Positions 45,110 to 55,522 of a stretch of DNA of 64,000 nucleotides are shown one piece after another. Where the stretch lies: positions 6,839,705 to 6,903,704 of the forward strand of contig NC_134517.1 of assembly GCF_027942865.1 (NCBI RefSeq), written 5' to 3'. Positions within the stretch are counted from its first letter, which is position 1. Every line of letters begins with the position of its first letter. The stretch is from Odontesthes bonariensis. Lineage: Eukaryota; Chordata; Actinopteri; Atheriniformes; Atherinopsidae. The translations under genes and the position numbers were made by a program. The notes under the pieces are model-generated. The model ran no database searches. It was given only the letters and a program-made list of their open reading frames with translations, and was not told the DNA's origin.

Positions 45110-45425
45110 GTTACCAATTTCAACAAAATATTTCCTGTCCTCCAGATACTTGAACCAGTTTAAAGCACGACCAGAGATTCCCACCCAGTCTTCTAACCTC
45201 TGTAATAAGATTGCATGGTCAACTGTGTCAAAGGCAGCACTCAGGTCCAGCAGAACTAAGACTGAGACTTTACTTGCATCTGTGTTCAGGCGGATATCGT
45301 TTGTCACCTTGATCAGAGCTGTCTCAGTGCGGTGGTGGGGCCTAAAGCCTGATTGGAAAGTATCAAAAGCATATAGACAGGAGAAAGTCACTAAACTGTT
45401 GGTAAACAACTCACAACTCACAATA
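45110..45425 (-). pseudogene. L2-type LINE reverse transcriptase fragment
   Basis: The minus strand encodes FQSGFRPHHRTETALIKVTN, then VLVLLDLSAAFDTVDHAILL (the first catalytic Asp box, AFDTVDH) and LEDWVGISGRALNWF, ending EIGN at the Harbinger junction. These are fingers/palm segments of L2-clade reverse transcriptases. The copy is truncated at both ends and split by the Harbinger insertion. Confidence 0.8.
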
Positions 45426-45689
45426 TGAGTATGTCATGGAAATCCCTGGATGGCCTCAGGAAAATCTCCAGGAAGCCCTGTCTGGCCCTGCCGTCCACAA
45501 GTTCAGGTTAATGCTCCATAATTCTAAGAAAAGGTAATGTCCCCCCCCCCATACATGATCCAGAACTGATGCGTTCTTTTCTTGGCCAAAGTGCATTTAA
45601 AAGTGACTCTTTATTTCTGGAAATCATGAATGTTGCATCTTCCAAACTGAAGAGTAGAGGGACCATCTGGCTTTATATCAGGGGGGGGC

Positions 45690-45935
45690 GTTAGTGCCTA
45701 TGAAACTGGCAGCTCGCACATCTGGAAAGGTACTCTCAATGCTGAAAGGTATATACAGCTTTAAGAGGAACATATGCTCATTGACTGGCCGTCCTCCAGT
45801 CAAGACCTTGCACCAATTGAAAATATTTGGCGCATCATGAAATGCAAAATACAACAAAGAAGACCGAGGACTGTTGAGCAGCTAGAATGTACAGTTAATG
45901 TACAGTGTAGCAGAATGTGTCTGTGGTGGAGAGGT
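45690..45935 (+). pseudogene. Tc1-type transposase remnant
   Basis: Two segments of a Tc1-like transposase follow each other with an internal deletion. First comes SAYETGSSHIWKGTLNAERY in the 45690-45755 region (one frame interrupted). Then DWPSSSQDLAPIENIWRIMK and RRPRTVEQLE (45779-45880), the third catalytic box region (SPDLxPIExxW). No terminal repeats were found. The copy is dead. Confidence 0.65.
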
Positions 45936-46022
45936 CATGTTTTTGTGATTTGCTTGAATGGAAAAGCCTGTGACAAAGTTCCTCTTACAGAGAACCAGAA
46001 TTGGTTTAACAAAGACCAATGA

Positions 46023-46916
46023 CAATTAATTTTCTGTTTTCGTCTTAAAAGCTGGTAGTGGCTAGTAGAAGAAACAAACAAAAAAATGCAGCTTCTGGTA
46101 TTCTCACTTTCCATGTTATGATCTCCTGACACAGGCTTTCCATGGTGTGTGTGCGTGTGTTTCCTCTCTCCTCACTAACAATGGAGCTCAGGAAGTATGT
46201 CAGGATAAGGGCCAGACTGCAAGGCTCTCTTTTGTGAGTGCATCCAACTTTCAGTGACAATAACACTGTCTTGATAATCCCAGAAAAGATAGTTCAGTTT
46301 TTCTGCAAAGCTGTGGATTTGTGAAAGGGAATTACTGCTCCAGGTGTCTTCAAAGAAAAGTCTGCGATGTCCCTCTGGCTGGTGAGTGCTGCTTCAACGT
46401 GTCTTTTTAAGCTCGAGGTGGTCAGGGATTTCCTCCCACCTCAGTCTGTCAAGTCCAACACTCAAAATGTCAAACCGAGTGGTCTTGCTTCTTTAAGGTG
46501 GCTAAAGGACAAATTTTGTAAACGTAATATTTTTCAAGCATTTTCTAAAGAATGACATAGATTTGAGATTGATCTCTGAAAGTTTTTACGTGTATTTGAG
46601 AGAGCTATGAAAATCTATTTGTCGATGGCGATTGATTTATGGCTTTATTAGGAAATCTTAATGCAGTTTTTAATCCATTTTTGAAAACCTAAATTCCTTT
46701 TATAATCTGTACAGGTTTAGTAGTCATCGTATTGTAACTAATATGATTTACGCATAAGTTCCGATTGCAGAGAAGCAAGATAGCCTTCTGATAACAAATA
46801 GTGTTGGTGAGCATATCTACAACTAAACAGTTAAATAAGCACGATGGATTCAGTAAGACTAGGTAAAAATGTGTCTTCTTTTCTTTAATATTTTGTTTGG
46901 ATACAGGAATGTAACA
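46023..46916. other. spacer
   Basis: Nothing recognised. Confidence 0.4.
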
Positions 46917-47085
46917 TTAAAGGCAGGGTAGGGGATCTTTTTCTGGAACATTTTTTTGACATATTGCTTGAAATACTCTTCACACCCCCATTGCAACCAA
47001 TTAATTAAAAGTTTTGACACAAATATGAAAAGTTTTAGTGGCCTCTAGAACGTACAATCTAGGAAAAACACTATATATATATATT
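46917..47085. mobile_element. one-ended copy of the MITE at 914-1454
   Basis: TTAAAGGCAGGGTAGGGGAT at 46917 and the following 160 bp (TTTTTCTGGAACATTTTTTT..., AATACTCTTCACACCCCCAT..., GGCCTCTAGAACGTACAATC) match the reverse complement of about 1305-1458. It ends in an ATATATAT tract where the 1261-1307 palindrome would begin. The left half is missing. Confidence 0.7.
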
Positions 47086-47091
47086 TTTTTT

Positions 47092-47491
47092 CAAACAGTT
47101 TTTTCTCACAAATTGTGTGCAAACGTGTGCCATCCATAGATGGTTTGAGGATTCATTGTCCCATCTACATGCATGTTTAAAGTTAAAATCTGTGGATTAT
47201 TTGAATAGCTCAGTGTTGTATGCAAGATGTTTGTTTATAAATGGCAGTGGCATGGCCACCCTGTACCTTGCACATCTTTAAAATAAAAACATGAAAATAT
47301 TAACCTGTGTATTATTTGAATAGCTTAGTATTGAATGTACAATAACAGAGTAGCTATGTTTATACACGGCACTAGGCCCCGTTAAATATAAAACACAATT
47401 GTATGCCATATAAATAGCAGGGGGGTCCCTGCTCCAACTCTCCATCAGTTTGGGACCCCCCTTGGCCTGAAAAACGTTGAAGACCCCTGCT
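47092..47491. mobile_element. hAT-like MITE end with internal 85-bp duplication
   Basis: Reverse-complemented from 47491, the end reads GCAGGGGTCTTCAACGTTTT, a typical hAT-type terminus (CAGGGGTCTTCAA). Inside, TGTGGATTATTTGAATAGCT (about 47190) and TGTGTATTATTTGAATAGCT (about 47306) mark a diverged tandem duplication. The other terminus was not found; the left boundary is a guess. Confidence 0.45.
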
Positions 47492-50400
47492 TTAATACAT
47501 TTTTTTTAGAGTGCATTTTTAGTATCCTTACAACATTTAACATAAGTGGGTGGTGTTTATAACTTACAAATGTTGGTCATGTCTTTTCCAATGTAGTTTG
47601 AATGTGCTGGTGTATACCAGACACGAATGGATCTTCTAGCTTTGTCCTTTCACATCCTGTAAAGTGTAGTGTCCACTGGGTGAAGATGAAATGCGCTTTT
47701 TGCACCATATTTGTGTTGTGTCTTCACTTGAAGGCAGTCTGTGCTTCATCTATTTACTTGCAGTTCTCTTTTTTATGCATCTTCTTTTGTTCTGTCCTCT
47801 GATACAAAAATATCTGGTCACTTAATGACTTTATGACTGCAGATGATTGTTTTACAGTGATGAATGATGGTCAACAAATGTTACATTTCTAAATGCCGAC
47901 AGTCATGTTAAAAATAAGGATTGTGCAAAAACTTAACAAGTCTCTGCACTTTCTTTCACTAAACAAAGAAGGACGTAAGCTGAATTACACCAGACGTTTC
48001 AGAATTTGCTACTGCTCAATGTCCATTTCTGTATTCTCTGGGCTTTAATGAGGCAGCCAATGATTTCTTAAAGGCCTTTGTGTTTAAGGCAGAGTTGAAA
48101 TTTCTTCATCAAAGTTGAAACGATCACTGCGGTCCCTTTGTGTGTGGCAAGTGCTTGTGTGGTTGATATTTCAAAAGCTCACACTTGTAATTTGCTTTAC
48201 TACAAAGAATTATGTATTTTTTTTATTTTTTTTGTTGTAAACCTGCTTTTTATTTGCTTTGACAAATAATTTGAGAATCCCCAGACTCCAGATGAGTTTG
48301 TTAATCGTTGTTTTGAATGCAAGCTCATGTACGTACATTTATAAGGATTCGTGACAGTAGCTGGATTTCCATTGTTGTGTTTGATGCGCATTTAAAAGAT
48401 ATAATTAAGAAAACTTGTAATGTAAACTGTAAAAAGAAAAAAAAATCTACTGTTGTGAAGAAATGTTCAAATGCTCTCTTGAGGTGGCTTTTGCCGTTTT
48501 TGAAGAAGACGTGACGCTTTAGGAGGAATGAAACAAACAAAAATTAACATGACGTGACTCACCAGCTGTTTGTGGTCTGAGCCAGAGAGCAATAAACTCA
48601 TATGAATGACTCTCTCCCATATTTTAATACCCCAGATATTCTCAGTGATTAAAGTAACTTGTGAAGAAGAGCTCTCGCCATTTTCCACTGCACTGCTCAC
48701 TGCAGTGCAGTGCTCGCTATTCACTGCAGTTGATGTTTTCTTCCTTGAGATTTGTTTCTGGTTAGGACAACTACTTCTTCTACTGAATTACAACTACAAG
48801 CAACTCAGCCTACACTGTCACCCTCTGGTGACTCTGCTGCCTAATTTATTTGCTTCAAATCAGTCAGTTGTAAAATTTGTCTGATTTAGGCTCTTGGATG
48901 GAACCCAGCTATTGTGATAGTTGATTTCTCATCGTCCTACATATAGGAGGGTATTTTCTACATTTCACTTTCCACCCCCCCCCCCACCTAATAAAGGAGA
49001 AAAAAAGAGGTTTTACTTTTAAAGTGTTGCAAAGCGTTTTATTCAAAATGATCTGTTCACTTTGCCAACTTTGGAGAAACAATTCAAATGTCCAAATTTT
49101 GATGCTGCATATAATTAAGAATCTGTAACTTTTTTTTAAATTTCTCTTCAGAAGCATGAGTATAGGTAAGGGTTGAACTATTACTTGCCTGCACAGTGAT
49201 TTCAATTGGCGTTTTTTCTTTTCTAAGCCTTCTTCTGTCCAAAGAAGCTTTTGGTGAATCAGCTGCGATAGCTTTGCCCAAAACTGCAAATTTCTGTGGA
49301 ATCGCCATTTCATCACTAATCCCCACATGAATTTTCCAAAACTGTTTCCATCTGCTGACTTAAGATAGAGGCAGAGTGCCATTGTTATGTATAACGATGA
49401 AATGAGCTTTCATATAATTCCCTTTGGCTCTCTGCCATGTGACTACATTTCCCAAGCTCTCAGTTAAAAAATGTCCTTGATCAATAGTAGGTGGAGCAGG
49501 AGGTAATTGTAGCCTTAATCACAACCATTTTGAGTCACATGGAATGTAATATTGGAACAAATGGGTGTCCCATGCAAATGGAAACATTGGCTAATGGTTT
49601 TCCCCATTTTTATTTTGTTTTGCCTTGTTTTGCTGCAGTGATAACGAACAGATCTAAAAGTCCTTTACAGCAGCCGTGTTTATATTCTGTATAAACAGAT
49701 GCATGATGTCATTCAGTCTCTGCCAAACAAGGTCTCTCTAATACTGAGAGCTGACATGTATGTAAAATATGGAATGAGGTAAGTGCATAGCACAGAGTTC
49801 CATTAGTCTGCAGTGAGCTGCAGTGCAGCATAGCATATGCACTTTGTGTTTGACAAAGAGGCTGTCATTCCCACTGTTATATGTTAAATTGAATCATTTA
49901 TATGATTGCACTTCTCTGCTGAACGGTCAGGACTGATATTCTAAAAAAAAACAATATTACCTTATTCTACAGCCTAGGCACAATTTATGCTATATTGATC
50001 ATTTTGGAAGTCATCTGCATTTTACTAATAAGATCAAATAAAAACTGATAAGTAGATGCCACCAGCTGTGGCTAAAACATCCCTGTCAACCTCCAATCAA
50101 AAGCATGACTGGCCACTTCCCTCCTTATTCTCAAAGGAACAATGACCCTGCACTCCCCAACGTCTTGTCCAATTTCCTAGAATGGATAACAGAGCTGATG
50201 TTGCCAGATTGAGATTTGAAATTAGCCCATTGTTTGCACTGCTGAGGGGCAAGAAGTGTAAACAACATTGTACCTGTACCTTCTTTGGAACCCTTTGCCA
50301 GTATTGTGTAATGGCCTTTAACAGTGATACAATGTGTAATGACTTTCTACATGCAAGAACCAGATTATCTTCCATATGCTTCATAGATTGTCATTATGCA

Positions 50401-51351
50401 GGAAAGAGTGTATTCTCAGTATAAAGGGGACATTTGCTGAATGCTCAATTTATGACTTTCAGAACGTTGCACCCTACACCAAATGACCTGCACTGGGGAT
50501 GATATCGGGAACCAATAGCATGTTGTAAATGTCTTATTGACTTCAAAAATGGATCCCCTGTTTGCTGAGTATTTGGACTGTATAATTAGATATTCACTTT
50601 GTAAAGAAATGTCTGTGCTTCTTGAGTTTGCTTTCTTGTGGTTAGAAAGCTATATGAATTGTGTAAAATAGATCCAATATTTCCTTTGAAGATTTATGGG
50701 TGAAAGAATTGGGCAGAATCTGTACTGAAATTAACTTCTCCAGTCGTAATGAAGTGAAAGAAAACTATTATCAACTGAAAGCAAGATTGAGATTGTGCTC
50801 GTGATGAAGCTATACAGCTGGTTACTACTTTTGGAATATAAGTGGTAAAAGCACTATTGCAGGATAAACACAACTTTTTAAAATTAAAATTGTATTAAAA
50901 TCTGACAAAGTAAAAGCATAAGTGTACTCACTTTTCCCATCAGGTCTGCATATCAAAACAGTTGGGTTAGATATGGTTCAGTCAAGTTTACTTCCACACA
51001 TTTTTAACAAGATAAAACGGTTCTCCATCAAACAGTGAGTAGGACCATTAATGAGTGTAGCAGAGCAGTGGCTTTCATTCAAACATGTTGTGATTCCCAA
51101 CAACTTGATGGGATTTCCTTTTTTAAATTTAAAGCAAGTGGAAAAATCTGACCAAAAATAAAACAGTGGTAGCAGCTAAATATACACTTAAATAGGGCAT
51201 AAGGCCTATCTTACAGCATTTTCACTAAAAAGTCACCGTCCTCCCTAATTACTCTGAAAGGAAATAAAAGCGGGAGCTGCAGACATCTACTTCTTTAATA
51301 TATTTAGCTAATGCAATATTTGCCAGAAAATAGAATGAAATGTTCTGGGTA
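47492..51351. other. spacer with one CTCF-like motif
   Basis: No exon or full element recognised. A C homopolymer (48977-48986) and the short repeat CACTGCAGTGCAGTG near 48698-48712 are the only simple structures noted. The motif at 48816 is listed separately. Confidence 0.45.
48816..48832 (-). promoter_or_regulatory. CTCF-like motif, minus orientation
   Basis: Reverse complement GTCACCAGAGGGTGACA fits the CTCF core (CCASYAGRKGG) well. It faces the plus-oriented candidates at 22965 and 39173. Confidence 0.35.
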
Positions 51352-51645
51352 GGGCTGCACAGTGGTGTGGTGGTTAACACCGTCACCTCACAGCAAGAAG
51401 ATTCCTGGTTCCAAACATGGCTTCCTCCTGCCATCCAAAAACATGTATTTTAGGTTCATTGGTGGCTCTAAATTGTCCCTAGGAGTGAGTGTGAACGTGG
51501 ATGGTTGTTTCTCTTGTTTGTGATGGACTGGTGACCTGTCCACGGTGTACCCTGCCTTTCGCCCAATGACAGCTGGAATGGGCTCCAGCCCTCTTGCGAC
51601 CTTGAGTTTGATTAAACAGGTATAATCACTGGATGGATGGATCCA
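51352..51645 (+). mobile_element. second copy of the tRNA-type SINE, internally deleted
   Basis: It starts GGGCTGCACAGTGGTGTGGT, skips about 60 bases relative to the 34413 copy between the box B-like region and CTTCCTCCTGCCATCCAAAA, continues GACCTGTCCACGGTGTACCC and ends GGATGGATGGAT. It is uninterrupted at the position where the other copy holds the TTAA MITE, giving an empty-site comparison. Confidence 0.7.
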
Positions 51646-52625
51646 CGAGATACGTTCCCTGAGTTTATTTAATCAGAAATTGAGCCATACACTAAAGAGA
51701 ATTGGGCACCTGGATTCTTAAAAATATCATTTGAGCCTTTTAAGCACTTTGCCTACCACTTGACTTGATTTCTGTCACTCATTCGAACCTCAGTCTAAGC
51801 ACAACTCAGGCGTACAAGCTCAGAGGCTCCATAGAACATTTATGATAGGTCTGGTCTGCCAATGCTTATTAGGGACCCCCTTGACAGCTACAAATATACC
51901 AGCACACTCCACTGAGTACATCTATGACTTTAACTACTCTTACCTAGTATTTGTTCATATTGTAACCTATGTCGACTAGCGCATCTTTCCAAGCCTTTAA
52001 CACTAATCATCGATCATCAGCTGGAAAGGACTAAAATCATATTTATACCTTAATTTTAAATGCTGAGAATATATTTACTCTAATTAACACATCTGATTTA
52101 TTTTTCTTTCTTTCTTCTTTCTTTCTTTTTTTTCTTTCTACACTCAACAACATTATGCTGGCCCCCTTTTTCTACATAAATTGCATGCCCCCCTCCTTTT
52201 TCCATCAATTTAAGTGCCTCATTCTAAACTAGATGGCTCTGCCTGACCATCCCATCCTTCCACGCCCACTTCTGTCTTTCCTCTCCTAATCCTATTTTTC
52301 CTCATGCTTTGAATGAAAGATCCTGCAGCATCCAATGAAAAGAAGACAGTATGGAGGGATGCTGTTGGAAGGAAGGAGACATGTAGGTAGGAGGTCAGCT
52401 GCACTTTAGGGAAATCTCCAGTGTGTGATAGCCTTGAAAAATGCACCTTCCCTTGAAAATGCACCTTCCCTTGACTCAGTTAAAAAGCCATCCCAGTATT
52501 CTGTCCAGGAGTCACTGCTAGAGTCTTTGTACCTCTGGGGACGTGTATTGAAGGACAGGCTATAGAGGGAGGGGAGGGACGGAGTGAGGAGCAGACAGTT
52601 GAGGACGTGAGGCTTTCAGGAGAGA
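51646..52625 (+). other. spacer and possible promoter/5' UTR upstream of the 52626 exon
   Basis: A CTTT-rich tract lies at 52105-52138. From about 52500 the sequence becomes purine-rich (GGGAGGGGAGGGACGGAG at about 52566-52583), which could be a TATA-less promoter or 5' UTR. A 17-base direct repeat, AAATGCACCTTCCCTTGA, occurs at about 52438 and 52457. Confidence 0.3.
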
Positions 52626-52727
52626 ATGGGTGCACTTGGCTGGTGTCTCACCACATTCTTCAGTTGGGCAAAATATTTCTTCTACTGCATCTTTCCCTTT
52701 TGGAAATCGAGGAAAAGCCAGAACAAG
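52626..52727 (+). CDS. candidate first coding exon of an unidentified gene (MGALGW start)
   Basis: ATG at 52626 (A at -3 context GAGA-ATGG, G at +4) opens 34 codons ending at AACAAG|GTACAG in phase 0. The peptide has an aromatic/hydrophobic stretch, FFSWAKYFFYCIFPFW, then a basic tail KSRKSQNK, which could anchor to membrane. Gly2 is present. The phase is the same as the candidate at 23553-23651, so both could splice to one common acceptor as alternative first exons. No downstream exon lies inside the window and the gene is not identified. Confidence 0.35.
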
Positions 52728-54382
52728 GTACAGCTAACATCTAAAATGTATTCAGTTTGAATGGAGAATGCTTTTAACGTTAGCTTTTTTAAATTGTCAT
52801 TATTGTTCATGTACCTGTTTGATGGATTCAGTGACTGCACCATTTGTTTTCTGTTGCAACACAGTAAAACAAATTCTGCTTATTGTGTAGAACACAGCTA
52901 CATAAACTAATTGACTAATGGTGTGCCAATAGTTTCCATTCAGCTGTTTTGTCAAATAAAATATTCAATAAAAAAAATATTCAAACCTGAAAAATCTAAT
53001 ATTACAAAGTAGTCTCTACGCCAATGAGAGTTGGAATGCTTTCATAAAATGAATAACACTAAGTGCAGTGAAAACAGATTCAGAGAATAAATTATGATGT
53101 ACAGAAATCACTTGACTTCCAAATAGAATAGAAATAGAAATAGAATTGACTTCCAAATGCACACAGGGCTAAAAAAAATAACATATTGAGAGCACATAGT
53201 TCTGATATGAGTGGTTCAAAAGTCTAAATTTTTGGATACTTTGTTAATTTGTAGTTTGTCATCCTTCTTTGTTTTATTGTCTGCTTTGCTCCTTTTTTAT
53301 CATCTCATTGTTGAATTGTCTTCATCTGCTGTTCTGGCTGGAGAATTTGTGGCATCTTACCTCAAATGACCAACCTTTAACAATAGTAGTTGATGATAAT
53401 GTGCATAATTTGGTATTTTATATTTCAGATTTTTTCAGATTGCTAAAATTGGTGAGTTGTGGGGCTATTGGTCGGGATTTGCTGAGCATGTCCTCCTCAG
53501 ATTATGAAGCAGTGAACCAGCTTCTGCAAATTGCAGGTTAGATTTTTTTTGTTCTAGATATGGAATTTCTGTTGAGTCATGCTAGTCTACTAGTTTAGCT
53601 AGTGAACAACATTATTCGGGGAGGGGGGGCAAATCCCCATAATCAGCAACCTAGTTGGCAGCAGAGCCCGGTTGTCTTGGGCTGTCTCTCTGCTGATTGG
53701 GATATTATGCCACAGGAATTGTCATTTTTTGGTGGTGCACTGGCTCTTCAGCTTTTTTTCTACTGGTGGACACCGATCCATTTTATGCCCAGATATTGAG
53801 AATAGCCATCGTTTCTTGAGACGACTGCTAAACCCCGACCATTTCTGTAGCATTTTTAAAAAACTTTGTTCCACACAAAATTAGTTGCTGAGAAGCTGAA
53901 CTTCATTGTTTTTAAGTGACTGGTCTTCCTGTCTCAGCCTACAGATAAACTCTGCCTTTGAAACCAAAGTAGGCTCAAAAGTCCTGGTCCCTAGCTCAGA
54001 GATGGCTCCAATCAAGCCATGCTTAAGCCCTGGAAATGAGAGCGAAGATACTATTGGTTAATGGCACACACTCACTCGTTACTCATCCGTCTGGTTTTGA
54101 CTCAATAGTATAAACATGGCTAGTTATAGCAAAATTTTAAATCCCTTGCAACACCATTATCACATACAAAGTTCAGTTTTTCCGTTGCTTTGTTTTCTTG
54201 ACCAAATGGCTGTAAAACAAATGACATTCTCATTATTCTATTTCTAAATAGCAAATATTATTGACCTTATAGCTGCTTAACATCTGTATATTACCATTGT
54301 TGTCATAAAGAGATGTAACAACACAGCTATTAACATTTTGCTCAAAGCCGAATTACTGACTCTCAGAGCTATTAGCATGGCT

Positions 54383-54386
<4 letters not shown>
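52728..54386. other. spacer (putative first intron)
   Basis: AATAG-type repeats with AAATAG lie at 53123-53143. No exon recognised. The frame 53269-53541 is open but has no conserved motif I know. Confidence 0.4.

Positions 54387-54423
<37 letters not shown>
54387..54423. repeat. (TA)n tract, left of the hAT element
   Basis: About 18 TA units immediately before the hAT terminus. A second tract lies at 55483-55519, so the element sits within one original TA microsatellite. Confidence 0.9.
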
Positions 54424-54426
<3 letters not shown>

Positions 54427-55479
54427 TGGTGGGCATAGATTAATTTTTTTAATCTAGATTAATCTCACTGAAATCTTGAAATTAATCTAGATTAATCTAG
54501 ATTAAAATGGCTCATTCAGGGGTCCGACAATCCGCGGAGTTCGCGGAAACAGACGTGTAAACTTTAGTTCCTATCCAAACAATAGTCGTTTAATCCTGAC
54601 ACTGTTGCAACTGCCGTGTCGAGTGCTTCAATACAATAGTGTAGTAACCCCACGTATACCTTTCTCACTGCAATTAAGTTTTATTTCGGATTTATTTCGG
54701 ATTTTATTTCGAATTTAGTTTCTTTTTCACAGCTGCCTCTGCTATTCCTGCTCTCAGGTGTACCTAATGTAGTTTTACATAATTTGTAACGTGATGTATA
54801 TCTTGAATAACAAATTGTAAATAACAATTCGTGTCCCTGCCCTCTCTTTCCTCATGTTTTTTTCCGCGGGGGTGCTGCACAGCCGCGGGGCCTTTGAACA
54901 TTCTAAATGTGACGTCACGAGCTACCAAAGCTACCAAAGCAAATTCTCAAGCGAAGCTTCTCCAGCGAGGTCGCTCTTGGTGAACACGCAGCAGGCAGAC
55001 CAGCTTATTCACATGCATGGCTCCAGCAGTTTCTCTAGCTTCGCCAACTTCTCATATTCAGCACTTGTTGGGAGGGCCAGGTGGTGCTGCTGTTGAGATA
55101 GCGTTGTGTGCAGTGCGTCTCTGTTGCGCCACACGCGCAGTATCCTCCCTGCGGCCACCATATTAGGAGCGCTGTCTGTTCCAACAGAGCAGATTTTGTC
55201 AACTATCCCCCACAGATTAGCGACCTCCATAAACTGCCTAGCACAGGCTTCTGCAAAGTGGCGTTCTTCTGTTTTAATCACACCTAACGGCAGACAAAGT
55301 ACATCGGCCTACACCCGAGCTAAAATATCAAGGTAAAAGTCATCACAGTTTGCTTAGGCTCAATATTTTGACCCAGTTCCCAACCCAACTTTGAGAATAG
55401 ATTAACGGCGATATTTTTTATATCGCCCGATAAGACTCTCAAATTATCGCAGCACGTTAACGCCGATAACGGCCCACCA

Positions 55480-55482
<3 letters not shown>
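54424..55482 (-). mobile_element. hAT element, internally deleted, inserted in a (TA)n microsatellite
   Basis: Termini TAGTGGTGGGC (54424-54434) and GCCCACCACTA (55472-55482) are perfect 11-bp inverted repeats. Beyond them the left end carries AATCTAGATTAATCT repeats, while the right end carries TTAACG/CGATAAC repeats. A minus-strand transposase remnant is at 55009-55281. An 8-bp duplication cannot be distinguished from the surrounding TA repeats. Confidence 0.7.
55009..55281 (-). pseudogene. hAT transposase fragment (ZBED-like)
   Basis: The frame reads EERHFAEACARQFMEVANLW, then ICSVGTDSAPNMVAAGRIL (the GTD-x-A-x-NMV region with a catalytic Asp), then jumps to LPTSAEYEKLAKLEKLLEPC, a C-terminal helical part. 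The order is right but the middle of the RNaseH fold is missing, so it is a deletion derivative. Confidence 0.65.

Positions 55483-55519
<37 letters not shown>
55483..55519. repeat. (TA)n tract, right of the hAT element
   Basis: Continuation of the microsatellite split by the hAT insertion. Confidence 0.9.

Positions 55520-55522
<3 letters not shown>

Noticed and set aside
53269..53541. Hydrophobic 90-residue ORF
   Set aside because: No conserved motif, no promoter or splice context; T-rich DNA readily gives such hydrophobic frames.
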